Shown in pieces: positions 1-15,000 of a DNA stretch of 64,000 nt; the stretch's first letter is position 1; every line of letters starts with the position of its first letter. A model generated the notes under the pieces. The model was not told where the DNA came from and ran no database searches. It saw only the letters and a list, made by a program, of their open reading frames with translations. This DNA comes from Aphelenchoides besseyi. Lineage: Eukaryota > Nematoda > Chromadorea > Rhabditida > Aphelenchoididae. The DNA lies in contig JAMPIQ010000002.1 in the NCBI GenBank assembly GCA_024699855.1, forward strand, positions 5,208,001-5,272,000. Reading direction: 5' to 3'. The position numbers and the translations under genes are program-made.

Positions 1-3000
1 CGTATTTGGATCATGATACTCGGGGTGTCCCGGTGGCACACCGTTCGATTGTTCTTCAGCTAAATTCGACGAAACAGAAATATTTGGTGGAAGACCGTTG
101 GCATCTTCAGTTCGTATGTGAATACCAAACGCATCGACTTCGTGTCTTGAACTATGAAATAACGGCACAGAGTTGGCGAAATGTCGATTATGAGCTTCTT
201 GAGCAGCAGTTTGCAATTGAGCGTGAGTGTGTTCGTTACTTTGATCTTCCGGAGATGTTAAGTAAAAGAGGAATCGACCAAATGTCATAATTATAAACCA
301 AAGGAGGATTACAAAACTGCGACCACATTGATAACCAAATTTGAGAAGTGCGACGAAGAGCTGAGCCCAAGTCATAGTTCGGAAACGCGCAATCGCGTAC
401 TTGGTGGTTTTGGCGATATTCTCCGGTTTTAGTGCGCTTACACCGTAGTAATAGCCCGTCTTAATCGTTTTAGAAATCTGTTCTCCAGCTGTGAATTGTT
501 GAAGAAAATAGTCTCGTTGTTTCATCGCACGTTCAACTTTAGAGTCTGAGGAATCGGTCGAACTGATTGCAGCAGCATGTTGCATCTGAAATTCGAATAT
601 TTGTAAAAGAAGTTTTCGATCCATTACCTCAAAGATTGTGTCTTCGCAAAAAGCCATGAATGACTCCAATTTCCCCTGATCACCGCCGTCATCTTGAAGT
701 ACATTGAAAAGGAAGGCGTTTTTGGAATCGCGAATTTGTTGTTTTCCCCACTGTTCTAACCAAGACTCTTGAATCTCGAAGTAGATCTTTTCGACACGTT
801 TCGAAGAGCCCATAATCTCAATTCGACCAAGGAATGGATCGAAATATTCGAGAAGTGAACTTGCTTTTTCGACAATCTTCTCGAGCCGTGGATCGTTTGT
901 TATGTGTTCTTTGAGGTTTGTCAACAAAACAGCCAAATTAAAACCTGAAAACATTAATAAGATGATAGAAACAACCTTTTGAACAAACCAATGTCTCGCG
1001 CCGGATTGTGGAATCTTTCGGTGAATTCCATGTAATCGACTTTTCCGTCCATGTTTACGTCTAAATGTGCGGTTTTCGATTGATCAAATTGACAACAAAC
1101 TTACCAGTGCACATCATCAGGTATGTGATCTCTTCGACGGAATACATCTAGACAAATGAACCGATTGCTTAAATCGACTATTTTACTGACCTTCTGTGAT
1201 TCCATGGCTCGTTGAAATTCTTTCTGAAATTCCACTTGTTAACGTTCGTTTCTTTTCAAAAGTCGACATTTCAATTGAAACAACAACTACAATAACATAC
1301 CGGTGAAATCCACCCATCACGATTTGTATCGAAATCTTGAAACGCCTGTGAGGTCGTCAGATCTTTTAGCTAAAACGAGGATTAAACTAGTGAGTTCGTT
1401 TTTATGATTACTTTTAAGAACATGTCTGAGAATTTCAAAATCATTTCAATGTTGTTCTGACTTTCAACAAGCTAAAAAGAGATGGTTGCACAAGTGATAA
1501 AGTAGAAATTACCGCATCAACCATCTGCTTTCCAATCGGGCCATTCAATACGTTACCTTCGAGCATTGAGAGCATCAAAACAATCATATCCTTAATGAGC
1601 GTTAAAAATCGTTTGTTTTGTGTCAACCTACTTTTTGCAGATTGAGAAATTCACGCAACAACTCCAACTGCGTACTGTTCTTGTAAAGCTTTTGCATCAT
1701 GTAGGCAAAAAGAAAGAAGAAACCATTGATGGCGTCCCAAAGACGAGAGTTGGCTAACGTCATTTGATTTCCTGGAAACGTTCGATGTAGAAAAGCGTGA
1801 AGATCGTAACTTACCAACACAAGGACCTTGAATCGATTCGGTCAAAGTGTTGAATGTCTAAACAAAATAACATTATGCACCATTAGACTTCGTAACCAAC
1901 CTGACTACAAACTTGAATGGCTCGCAAGAAATATTCTTTTCCTCCTTCGTCAATGACTTCTTTCGACGAATAATGCCAATAAAAGTCCATAACACTCTCT
2001 TGCAAACGAAGAAGATAATCAACAGTGCAATTGATCAAATTGATACTCGTTGTGTGTCCTGGTTGGGTTCGCAAATAGTTTTGGAAGTCTAGAAAATGTT
2101 TTGGTTAGTGATCTAAAGCTTCAATAAACCTACCAAGATTGTGACCTTCACAAGTCAACTGCAAAAACCGGAAAAGTGAGCACGTGAATTCTGCATCATT
2201 CAAATTTTGGTGTTCTCCTGCGGCCAATTCTGCGCCCATTCCAAGACCTTCGGCTTTGATTTGACGTTCAAACATCTAAATTTTTATACAAGTTCCCGAC
2301 ATTTCAGTTATTTCACGTACCTCCAAATTCAAAACTGAACACTTGTTCATCAAACCGGCTAATGAAGTGAAGAAACGAACATCTTTTTTCTATAATCAAA
2401 CTACAGTTATCAACGTCTTTTAAATCAAAACACAAACCTGTTGAAGGTAGTCAATTAACATCTAAAATAAAAGTTAAATTCACTTTTTAACTATGTTTTT
2501 GCCTTTTGAATATCTTTGTTACCACCACTTAACAAGTGAATACCGAGTTGAAGTGATTGCGCCACCATATCTGATGGTTCTCCGTTGGATGCACTCAAAT
2601 ACATCAAGCACATGATCGCAGCGCCACGATCAGCTAAGATCGCTTGTTCAGCGCGTAGAGCTTGAGCTGCCTCTTCTTTTTCGGCCTGGTCAACGTCTTT
2701 ATCATCTCCACCGTCGTCCTCGTCGTCGTCCAAATGCACGGACTTGGCCATAACCTCCGCATAATCAACGTACAAGCGGTCGTCAGCAATCGAAAGCGAT
2801 TGACCTTCTTCACTTGTGGCGGCACGTTGGAAACATTGGATCAATTGTTTCAATGCGTCCGGTTTTGTGACCGGTCTAAATCGAATTCTGTTGATCAATA
2901 CGCATAAATTGAACTACTTTTCTTCAGTTCCTTCTTCAACCTTCAACATTCCCGTTTCATCTTCCACAAAACGAATGGCAGCGGTCTCATTCTCCTCAGC

Positions 3001-6000
3001 ATCTCCCTGAAATCGCAAGTCGACTTTAGATTTTGCGAGCCACCTTACACAAATGTCGGCAACAAGTTTATCTTTTCCGATGTCTTCTTCTTCAAGCCAA
3101 AGCTTACTGAATGCCGGAAGGAAGTAGTTGATGCCACGATGTCTGTAAAGTTCAATCGAGTAAGAAATTCAATCCGAGAAGCGATCTTTGCAATGTTAAT
3201 TAAGAAAATTAGTATGCTGAATAGCTGCTTTGCTCATTATTCTGCGATTAGTTTCTGACTGAAAGTCGAGAGTTTTTGTCGCAAACAACGTACCCCCGAT
3301 TATAGGAAAGCATTAGGGAAAAAGAAGCAAAAGCCAAAATCAATTCATTCGAGGAAAGTTTGCTCACCTTTCGACTTTGTACTAAAACCGATTGTATTGA
3401 ACAGGAAAATGCTTGAACTATCGCTGAATTTGCTTTGTTCACGGTTTTACGTGAAGAACAAATTCAGTTGCTATTCAATCATTTTCTCGTTCAATACCAA
3501 ATGACTGGCTGTGATGAGGGAGATGGCCAAACGTTTGCGCTGAAGGGTCAAAACACGAAGCCAACGATCCTCCTTTTCGAGTTTGCTTTGTACCTGCATT
3601 AACAAGAGATTCGTTTATGATGAGTTAACTAGTCCCCGCATCGACACATTAGAAGAACAAAAGCCACAAATCACCGCAAAAACACATGACAAACACGTAA
3701 CTGACCTCTCAATACCGTAAATCGGCAACATTCGAAAACAAGCCACGACTGCACGTTTGCGTTGATTGCTGAGCATTTTCTTCCACGCCAAATCTGATGT
3801 ATTAGTCGGATGTTCGACCTAAAAGCACGGGAGCATCCCGTTAAGTGACTCAAAACATAAACGTTGATTATCCAAATAATAATTGATTATCAAAAAGTCT
3901 ATCATTCAAAATACGTGGACAAAAACCACAACGGACCTCATTCTTTAATTGCTGTGAAGATGTTGAAGGCACGTAACGAAAACGATCAAGATCATAAATA
4001 CGAAGTCGAGTCATCTACAAATCACAAAACCACAGAGATACAACTGGACAATGCTGACGGACAATAACACGGAAAAAATCAGCCCCTCCAACTTACCGCA
4101 TGCAGAATCGCAACTACTTGTCCCATGTTGGCAATCTTTTCTACCACCGCTGCATTAGTCATTTCCTCTCTGCCTCTCATTTGTGACTTTCCAATTTTAC
4201 GGTATAGATTCAACTGCCACGAGTTTTTGTCGGTTGGATCGGTCTACAACAAAACTGGACTTCTAACCGAATTGTAAGTCGCATACCTTCACCGGAATGT
4301 CGAGTAGTTCTCGAATGAATTCACGCGTTTTCTCCTCGTTTTCTTTGCTCAAAAATCGCTCTTTACATTGTTGAACGATATCCAATTCACGACCACCGAA
4401 CACATTCAATCCAACTGGTAGCAGACGTTTAAGACACGCAATTACGATACTGTTCGCGTGTTTATCTTTCTTGACTTGGCCTTCTCGTCGCTTCTTTTTA
4501 CGTTCGGCGATTGCTGCTTTTCCAGTTTTCATTTCACCACCTCCGCCCATAGCAACATCTTCTTCGAACTGAGCCATGTAGTTCAGTTCTTCACGTTTGA
4601 AATGTTGAGAGAATGACCAGATTTTGAAGATGACTGCAATGTTTTCGTAAATCCCATCGCTTTCCCACGTCGGTGTTTTCAACCAACGAGCACGATGCAA
4701 ATCCGTGTACTTCATAAGCACCGGGAAGAATGCATAGACATCGCGTACGAGACGTGCGTTATCTTCCGCTACAGTGCCTTCATCGGCTTCATCAGGATGA
4801 ATTCTCATGCGTTCCTGCAAAATGCTTTTTTAAAATTCAAATCACATCAAGATCACCTCTTCTTTGTAGGCCTTTTCCGCAGTCATTCGCAAACGTTCAG
4901 CAACGGGCAAGAGATAGTCTTTGACCGGATCACATGTCACATATTGAATAACTTGGACAGCGAAAACTAAACAAACGATAAGTTAACTGAAGACTATATA
5001 AACGCTCACAGTTAACCCTGCACAACCATTGAGCGTTTTCCAGTCCGATATGATCACGAATCATCTTCAAAAGTGCACAAAACACCCGATTCATATGTTC
5101 GCTGTTCACTTGAGTTGTTGGCAATCTAAATTCAGACGTTAACACCCATAAAACCCGAGAACAAACTTACGGTGTTCGATTCGTGCTATCAGGTCCGAGT
5201 TGCCACCAATAAGCCAAATACGAACAAAGAAGCGGCAAATCAACGTCGTAAACGTTTGGTGCATCTTTGTAAAGGATCGAATTCTGTGCCGTGTTTTCAA
5301 TGTCAGTGAGTAGTTTCTCCAGTTGTGGTATATGTTGACTTAGATTTTGTAGCACTTCTTGCACTTGCACTGATTGTTCTTGTGATTTTGCCAAAACGGA
5401 GTACTTGTTGTTGTTATTGAATTCGCCTTCAAGGAAAGCAACCGGAAAACAACTCGCGAATGCACTTAGACATTGTCCAAGACCCGATCGATGCTTTTCG
5501 ATTTCGTAGTTTATACTTCGACGATGTCCATAACTGCCACCCAACGATGTAACACGATAGAGCGAGTCGAGAACTTTGTAGCAAGCAGCTTGAATGTCGT
5601 CAAGTAGAAGGTCCGTTCCAAAATGATTTTTAGCGCAATGAATGAACATGGTCGTAAGCACGGGAATTATCATTTGATAAGCTGAAAATACGAAATTAGA
5701 CAACTGTTAAGTGAACAAAAAGTTACCGAATTCAAGCGAAATCCACGACCTCAGATTGTTACCACGCAACAACGAGTACTGGCCGGTTTCCTTCAATTCG
5801 TTTACCGCAACAAAAAGATCGTCGGCACAATTATTGAAGAATGTCAAAAGACCAGTTCGTACAATATCCGAATTAATTTTGACCAACGATCTAAGATCCA
5901 ATGCTTGTGTTAGACCCTGCAACCAGTATACAAGGTTGAGCAGATACATTTTTGCTACCTGTAGACATTTCACAGTAATCTTCGCAACACTTCCAAACGC

Positions 6001-9000
6001 ATGGTTCTTAATGCGCAGTAGAGCGGCCAATCGACAGAACAAGTTAGCGGTCTAGAAAACAGAATTCGTATTCAAGCCTGTGATTGTGACAAACCATTTC
6101 CTTCTCTCGATTTGAAGCGGCGCCTGTTTGAACAATCGAACTGCTTGCAAGGAAGTACGATTTATGGGCGTGGAAGTAGGCATTGATCAGCGGAAGAACC
6201 ACTTTCTCAAAGAACTTCACGTCTTGACCTTCACGTTTGAACGAATTTCGTCGAGTCAATTCTTCACTCGGCTTCACAGATTTCATTCGGAAAGATGCCT
6301 GATCCAAATACTGAAGCAGTTTTTCGAGCAAATTAAATGCGAAACGTTTCTCCACCGACGATCTTTCGCCTTCTCCTTTGCTCCTTTCGGTTTGTGGTTC
6401 AACGTTTGCTGAGGCGGTGATACGATAACCGTAGTATTGAAGAAACTTCAAGATTTCTTGTGATCGAAATCGATTTTTTCGACGTTCAAAGTCGGTAAGC
6501 AAGTCCCAGGGTACCAAAGTCAGTGGCATGTTAGCCGATAGATTTTCGCTCAACTCGTTCAGTGATTTTAAACACTAAAATAAAAAGCATTTAAATAAGA
6601 AAAAATATCATTTGTTAGTGTATTTGGTTTCTAAGAACACTAATTGGCTTAAACTACATAACGACCTACTTCCTTGCAATGCGAATTATCGGCCATTCTT
6701 TCGGCCAAGTTGACCATCTCTTTCTCCAAAGTCATGTTCGATAGGTCGATTGGGCGCGGATTAAAATCGAGAGCTGTGGTACCTGAAGAAACTCGTTCTT
6801 GATTTGCTTTCTCGTTTGCATCGTGATCCACAAGTTGAACATCGAATCCCCAGGCAACCAATGCACGTAAACACTCTGCACAACGTTCGCGGTAGTAATC
6901 TTTTTCGTACTCTTTGAGTGCACGGAAAGGCAGCAATCGAGGATGTGTAAGTTCGGCACGAGAATACAACTCGCCAAATGTCCATCCTTTAAGTGCAATT
7001 GTAAATCTGGAAACACGTATTCATATACTACCTTTTTCCAGCTTCTTAGCCGCCCAACTGTCGTGAAAATGTTGCTAAACTTATGTTCATTTATTCGAAG
7101 TGTTTAATTGATTACCGCAAATTTGTTCGTCATGAAATTCAAATCACTTGATAGTCCAATTTTTGAATCTGAAAGATCAAAATCAAAAGTCAAATTTACC
7201 ATTACCTACCATCCACAGGTCGAGGAACCCACACTCCTTCGCCTTCTTGGACTTTTGCCAATTCCGCGTTTTCACTTCCGGCTGTCAAGGCATAGTCGGG
7301 TGAAATTGCTGATCCAATCGCCGTCAAACAGGGAAGTGCTTTACCGAAAAGTTCTGGATCGTACGGTTTGGAAGCAAGCGAATCAAAGATCGCGTAAAAG
7401 AGGAGCATTGAGAGTCGTTTTTCGGTTTCTGACGCAACACCATACGAATTGCCCGAACTGTAGTATTTGTAACAACGTTGATAGTGAAGAGTCATAATTC
7501 GCAGTGGTACGAGTACATTTTCGCACATTTGCTTTATGTCGATAATCACTTTGCGTAACAACTTGATCATCATTCCGGGTGGAATTTCACGTGTCAAAGC
7601 GACAAGAAAGTCGCTGACTGCATCTCGTTGATTTTTAGTCAATGAGCGTAAACGGTTCATTCGATAAACCTAAAGACATTCACTAATCATAATATCGAAA
7701 CTGACTGTATGTAAAGTCGCGTCCAACAGAGCGGCGTGATGTTCGGCATCAGCAAAGAAATGAGAATGATGGGTCAGAAGTGGTAGGACTGCGTTACATA
7801 AGTAGCGATTGAGTGCAAGTGCCGTATCAGATTCCAACGCTCTTGGCGAATCCATCATTGTGGCAGCACGCAGATCGGGCAAGAAACTTTGTTCCAAGAA
7901 GTGCATTAACATTTCCTGTGAGTCAATACCGTAGACCCGATCAAGGAAAAGCAAAATGGATTGTTTATGACTTGGCAATAAGCCCGGTAGCGGTCCGGAA
8001 TCTGTAATGGTCGATGTTAAGCAATGAATTAACCAAACAACACAAAACAGGTGAACAGGAAATGACAAGGACAATTTTAGTTTATGAGTTGATTTAACGT
8101 TATGCTCATAAGTGATTAGAATGCAGCGAAAAGTTAGAAAGCGGAAAATAACACAACATTTCTTCGTACATGTTGACGGACGACGTTTGAATCCTCGTTT
8201 CAAAGCTTGAACCGAGAAAACGTCTTCGTTGTATTCCGGAGGCTTTCTGCGATTCATTGGTGGTGTGCTATTTGGCGTGTGGTAGACCGATGCCACTTCA
8301 ACGACTTTCACGATCTCATCACCGCCGCCTTCATCGCGTTCATCGGCTTCTAACAGATAGCCGAGAGATGTTTGTTTGCGTTTCATTTGCGGCGGCGTGG
8401 GTGATGTTTCAAGACTGAACTGCCGTCGAAGACGTTGTGATGGAGTTCGTAGGCGTCGAAGACGATTTTCGGCATTCAATTTTGATGTTAGATTAGCAGC
8501 AATATTGGCAAACGTATTAGTTGTATCGATTAGTTGGTTAAGAGTATGCAAACTGTCAACTCGATGGACGGCACCTGGAACCGGACGAATAGGTTTACCA
8601 TCCGATTGTGATGCGGCAAGAGCTAAGTTCGGGATTGTGAAACGAAGTCCGAGAATGTTTCCGAGATCCTCCATTCCGATCAATGACCGTAGAATTGCAC
8701 GAGCCCGAAGACTTTCGCCTTTTCCCGCAAGAATTGTCGTTGGATCGGGAGCACATTTGGCAAGAAGATCGACCAGCGATGAATAGAAATCGAGAATTGC
8801 GGCCCCCAAATCGACATAATCTTCGCCTTCGCTTTCTTTGCTCGGATACTTTCTACAAAAGACCAATTAAGGGATTGAATTCGTTTTTCCAATTACGCGT
8901 GGTCCTTGAAAACTGATGAATGTAAAAACCGGGGATCTTCGCCTTCTTCCAACGCTCTTATATCTTCGCTGAGCACAATTGCATCCTAAATTCAAGTGTT

Positions 9001-12000
9001 GAGATCAGTCCAGTTTCTTTTGTTACCTTGAACGTTGCATATAAACCCTGGCCATCGCCTTTCAATGCAACGCCCAAACATTCGGGCCGACGAATTAGAA
9101 GACGAATTACAAGATTTGCATTTTCCTCGACGTTCTCGCCGTTGATCTAAATGTTCTCTCAATATAAAGACCAACAGTTTGTTCACGAACCCAAACACAA
9201 AATCTCAGGAAATCAAGGTATCTCTCTCCTTCTACAGGATTCCAATCTAAACAATCAAAGTCGGATTTGTAAATGATGTGTATGGATACCGATGTCCGGA
9301 TATTCTTTCGTCAGCAATTCCGAATTCGATTGTAAACCACATCGACTGAGATAGACGGTCACCTTGTCGAGTTCTTCTTCGGTCAAAGCGAGCGACAATT
9401 CGGCGTTGTCCATAAACGACGAATACGCGACATCCAATGGAACTGAACCTCGTAGGCTTGGTCGTGCCAACAACATTGTTGCTGTAAAATGAACGTTTTA
9501 AAAAAGGCTAAAAATGTCGATGCACCATTGTCGAGTAAAAACGGTAGATTCTGGAACATTGCCTTTTGATTCATTCGCGATGTTCGACAGAAATAACAGA
9601 GGAATCTAAACGTAATTCAGAATTTAAACTTCAGATGTCAAAAACCTTGAACATGCAACTACAAGTTCACTGGCGTTGTGATGACCGTGAGCACCTGCTG
9701 AACCGTCTTCGACCGCATCATTGTCCACAGCCGACTGTTGAGTGATGAGCACATTCATCTAAAATCCGTGAGCTTATTTGTTTCGTATGGAAATACCATG
9801 ATCGTTTGAACATCTTCGTGTACTCGTAGCAAACGCATTAGATCGGGATGTTGGAAGAAAATACTAAAAGTTTATAACAAAATTGTTGTTGTTGCAGATC
9901 CAAATATCTTATCCTTACCGATTGTTCATCAACTAAAAGTACAAACAATCTCAATGAAATTTGTATCAATAGCTGACCTGCCAAAGTCCGCGCTTCAAAA
10001 TCGCTTCGTCTTGTTTTTCGAATTGAACGTTTAACAGCTCGCGAATTTGCATCAAATAGACGATGAATTGCTCAACGTCTGCCACATTTCTCTCATGAAG
10101 AACGTACGTTTGTGCCATTGCGTCCATCAACTCTCTCACTCCCGTGTATTGGCGAAGCAAAAGTTTGAACATCTTACGAATCAACTCCTGACTTTCAATT
10201 TCGCTTTCACTCGCCCACTTCTTCAGAGTTTCAATGATCATACGCTTGAATTTTTCGGTTCCATGTCGAGCACCGTCCGTGTCGACTATTTTCGGAGCAG
10301 GCGGTACGGAAACAACCATATGGGCGAGCTTATCGACCCATGAAGCTTCGCCGTCTTCTTCGATTCCAATCAACTCGTCAGCCGCTGTACGTTCCTGTTC
10401 TTCGTCCACCGATTTGCACCCAATTCCATTGACGAGTATCGAACAAAACTCTCGTAGTTGTTCTTGTAAACTTTCACTCATTGGACACTGATCGTATTCT
10501 ACTTCTTCATCCAGCAAAATCGGTCCTGTTTCACTGTTTTTGCATTTCAACAATCGATACATTTGTTCTTTTGGTGGACAACGAAACTCTTTGGTTTTCT
10601 TTGCTGCTTCAGCCGGAGGCATGTCGGTTTGTTTGATGTCCATGTAACGTTTACACTGGTCCTGTTGTAGATCGCCGACAAACCCTTCACTGAAGCTGAC
10701 CAGGGACTCAATGCGATGGCGTAGTTGGATATCACAAATGTGATCGAGAATGTTGACCAATTGCAATTTGACTCCTTCGGCCAATTCGATCTCTGTCAGC
10801 CCTTTGGTTGTGGTACATAAAGAAGAAACAGATTAGTAAAAACAACAAAAGCAATTAAAATTTCCATTCCCTAATGTTGTTTTCAAATTTCGTCATATTT
10901 TTTGGTTGCCTGCTAGTCTTTTTAGTTTCAGTCTTCGCATAATCCCGTTAATTTCCTTCCGTCCAATTCGAATGCCAATCTTTCGTCCAGCAATATACTT
11001 CTAGATCGCTCTTTTAGTTTGCAGTAGCTGATCTGTGAGTTTTAGCATCAGTTCTTTCACATTAATACAAATTCTTAACGATATCAAGTTTTCTACTCTG
11101 CTCTTGACTGATCCAAAATACGCAGTTGCTGCATAACCGCTTTAGTATCCAATTGTTTTAAAATAAGAACCCAAAAAGCATTCAGTCGTGGATTTTGGAC
11201 CTCAAAACTAATGAAGATTGTAAACTTAAAACTCTCAAAAAAACTTTACACGTACCTGGTTCATAGTTTTCGTCAAACGAAATCGGATGAATCAAGCGGA
11301 GTACTTCGATCATTTCGTCATCTGTGATCATTCCGATAACGAGCAGCGAATCGAAGAGTTTGAACAACGGCTCGAAATGATTCAAATTGTTTCCACCAAT
11401 CAAATCACGGCAATTCATGACCGCATTTTCGGTGGCTGATCGGAAAGCAACCATAACCTGATTTTTGAGGGCCTCAAAGTTTAGAGACGGCGGCAGAATT
11501 CGATTCTCTTCATCGCGCATTGGATTTTCGCGTAACGGTTCGGACTTCATAACCGGAAGAATACACGTCGATGGGCCGAGAACGTGTGGATATCGACCTT
11601 CCGTTTCAGTGTCAAAAACATCTTTTCCGTACAATTCGGGTACCAATGGAATGATGTACTCGTTGGCTGTTGATTGTCGGGCCGAAGCGTGAGTTTGTAA
11701 GTATACGGCAATTAGGAAGTCTGTTAATCCTTGACGAATATCTCCAGAAAGATCTAAAATCATTCAATATTTGAAACATATGTATCTTTAAACTCACAAT
11801 GCGACTTTACTCCGTACATAATTTGATCTTCATCTACGTGAGTACACAAAATATGTGCAACTCGCTGATTGCCATGTGCCGCTAATCGACAGTAGAGATT
11901 CATGGTTTGACGATGAAAGTCGAGTAGTTCCGGATTCTCAATCAACTCCAAAATGTCAAGCGATGCATCACGTTCGGGCGAATAGACCATCAGAGCTCGA

Positions 12001-15000
12001 ACCGGATCATTGCAGAGAACCGACCAACCGCGAATTTCCGATAATTTCAACGCGGTAGTTCGACAACATTCGTTCGGAACTCGAGCCCAATGTCGAGGAT
12101 ACAACTTCTGGACGGTCAAACGAGGTGGACAGTAAGGAACTAGGTTCTTGTACGACGATTTGAAAAGTGCAGCAGACAATGGAAAATTGTATTTCAGCCG
12201 TCCCAATTCGAATTGGAAAATCTCGGTGCTTGTTGGTGTAACAAAAACCGCAGGATATAGAAGTGCTCCAGGTTCCAACTAAACGCAATTTCTGACACAA
12301 AACAATTGAAAGGTCAAACCTTAAATTTAAGTCCAGTGTCTTGACCGGCAACAAGAAACGAAAGCTCGCCAACAGAGGTGTCAACGACGCACCCAATCAA
12401 CAAACCGGAAACCTTCGTATTCGTTCCATCGGACATTGTGCTCAATAAGGCAGCCGCATTTTGCATATAACAGTTACGATATTCGACGGATTCTGTTGGG
12501 ATTCCATGATGATCCATTTCGGCAAATCGACATTTGCGAACTGCTTCCGATTCATTGAAATTAGACGCGTGACTGTGAAACTGCGGAGTTACCCAACCGA
12601 TCCAAACATTCGCTGGATCTTGACCGGCAAAAACTGAAAACAATTTGAATAAAAACGTCTTCTCCTTCGACTCACTTCTAACTCCGTAGTAATAATCGTC
12701 AATTTGATCAGCGAATTGGGTCATCGCGTAGGTATTATCATCCATTGATTGATCGCCATCTGTAATTTCAGTTGGCGCTACTGATACTCGGTGATTGTGA
12801 GGCAATTCAGTGGTCTTTTCAGTCGCTGGATTAGCTGTTGCCGCTGGACTTGCTTCTTTCTTTGTTTGGGTTTTTCGCTTTTTCGATCCCCGACGGAAAC
12901 TTTGTTGTCGTCCAGGACCCGACTGTGGCATATCTACAAACGAATCATGAATCATAGAAGATACGAAGACAGACCGCTTAACAGATTTTTGGTATCATGA
13001 GTAGACGCATCAACAGCTAAAGTCGAATCGCCATCTTCACCACGAAAACGTTTAGTTTCCGATGCTTCGCTAAAACAAATTTTGGTGATGTTGTAAATGT
13101 ATATTTTGATCAAAAAGCTTTTTTTAATTCAGAAGAACTCAAAAAGAAGCAAACCGATTTTTGCTGCGATCGCGAATTCGTCCAAGAAAGCCGGTATGTT
13201 TCTTTTGTTGTTTAGTCGTGATCTCACGTAGCTTTTCCGCAGCCACTACACGTTCTTCGAGTGTCATGTCCACTTGGCTGTCACGTCTGCAAATGTAAAC
13301 GTCTTAAAGAAGTTCGAGACCAATTGATGAACATCGATAGCGTCAAAGGCACCAACAAATAGTGAAAAGTGAAAATGGAAAGTTGACCATTGAATAGCGG
13401 TGGGGTTACTGTGAGGTTGTAAAATGGAAAATAGCTGTTAGTATCACAAAAGCGAGCATCACTTCGATCTCACATGCCTAAGGTGTTCGATCCAAAACGT
13501 TTCCACAGTTTCTCCTTCAGCCGACAACCACGCGTGTATTTCGTCAAACGAGTAAATGCCAAAGCGAAGTAGTGTTAAAATACGCCGTCTCTGCCTACGA
13601 TATTAGAGCAATATTGTTAGCTGCTAATTGCAATCAAGGAACAACAAGTTAGATTGTTATAATCGGAAAAGCCGTTTAAGTCAAACGATTGTTTTAATTC
13701 GGAATAATAAAGAAATTACCAATCAAGAGCCGCAAAACGAAGAACTTACGCAAGAGCCGGGGCATCAATCGCCGCATCGTGATACGAAGTTGTGTCGAAA
13801 GACGAGTTCTTCTGTGACTTCGCATCTTCGTCGTGACTTCCATGACGGAACGCACTAAGCAGGGCTTTTCCAATCGATTTCTTGTCCTAAAGAAACCAAT
13901 AAATTTAGTTCTAAGCGAACTTGTTGAACTTTTTTCTCAGGCATATCGTCAAATTCTTTTGGCAATCCCGGTCCGCGAATTGTAGCTAACGACGGGTTAC
14001 GACGTTGACATTCTTGCAGTTGGATCAAAAGTGCGTTTTTGTCTCTGCAATGAGCTTGTATTTGTATAGGCGGTTTTCGAGCTTACTTTTGTCGAGAAAA
14101 GTTTCTTTTACATCGAATCGGCAACGACAAGCGAATGAATTCCATTTTTGCCTTTTCGGCAAACGAATCCGTTTGAGCCACTCGTTGATTGATTTTCAAA
14201 CACGGTGGTGTTGTGGCTGTCTGTGGTACACGAGTTACCTCGAGTCGTGATTCCTCGCTTATTTCGTGAAACATTGGCAGATGTTTGGAATACCTGAATT
14301 ATTTCACTATTTAGCCCAAATGATTTTGCTTTACCATAGAGGCATTTGACGATACATGTTCACACAAAAGGGCTCGTAGCCTGCAAAATAAAAGCTTAGT
14401 TCTTGAATGCACGAGGTTCGTACCTTCTTGTAAACCGGATGTAGTGAAGAATTTGAGTGAATTCGAATCTTGACCAAAGTTCAGTCGGGCTCGTTGACCT
14501 TGTCCCAACGTCATTGCGGGAACAAAACCGTCAATTGGAACAACATTATCGAATGCCATCTCACTGCCGGATGGATCGAGTAGTAGTTCGCCGTTCAACG
14601 AGAATGAAACGGTGCGATCATTCAAATCCAAAAAACATCCGACAATGTCGCCGATCTTCCATTCTCGACCGTACTGTTCGGCGCCTTGATGCCACTTCTT
14701 CACAAGAAACCCGTCGAAGCCGTAAGATCGATCATCAATTCCAAGTCGAGTGTCTGGCGGTGCCTTTAGTAGTTTATTTGTAGTCTAATATTTGTTCTTT
14801 TAAAGCACTTACACTAACGTCCATCCATCCAACTTTCATGAATCCTTGTGTTAAAACTTCGAATTCGAAGTACCATTTGCCACCCGTCACTTTGTACGTC
14901 GCTTCTGAACGATAAGTACGCGATTTGCTGCTCAATGCTTTAGCTTCTTTCTCCGCCGCTATAAACGATAGTTGAGGTACAGTCGATTAAAAGCTGCTTA

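Noticed and set aside
2888..2917. A 30-nt intron in RyR
   Set aside because: Using the next AG gives a 42-nt intron (2876-2917), keeps the phase and restores the acidic EEK-P linker of the family.
7007..7031. A 25-nt intron in RyR
   Set aside because: It puts the downstream exon out of frame; ending at 6987 gives 45 nt and the conserved KKLEKGWTFGE.
8376..8786. Long plus-strand open frame (136 codons) over the RyR exons
   Set aside because: It is the exact antisense of a well-conserved RyR exon (8170-8852) and has Arg-rich shadow composition.
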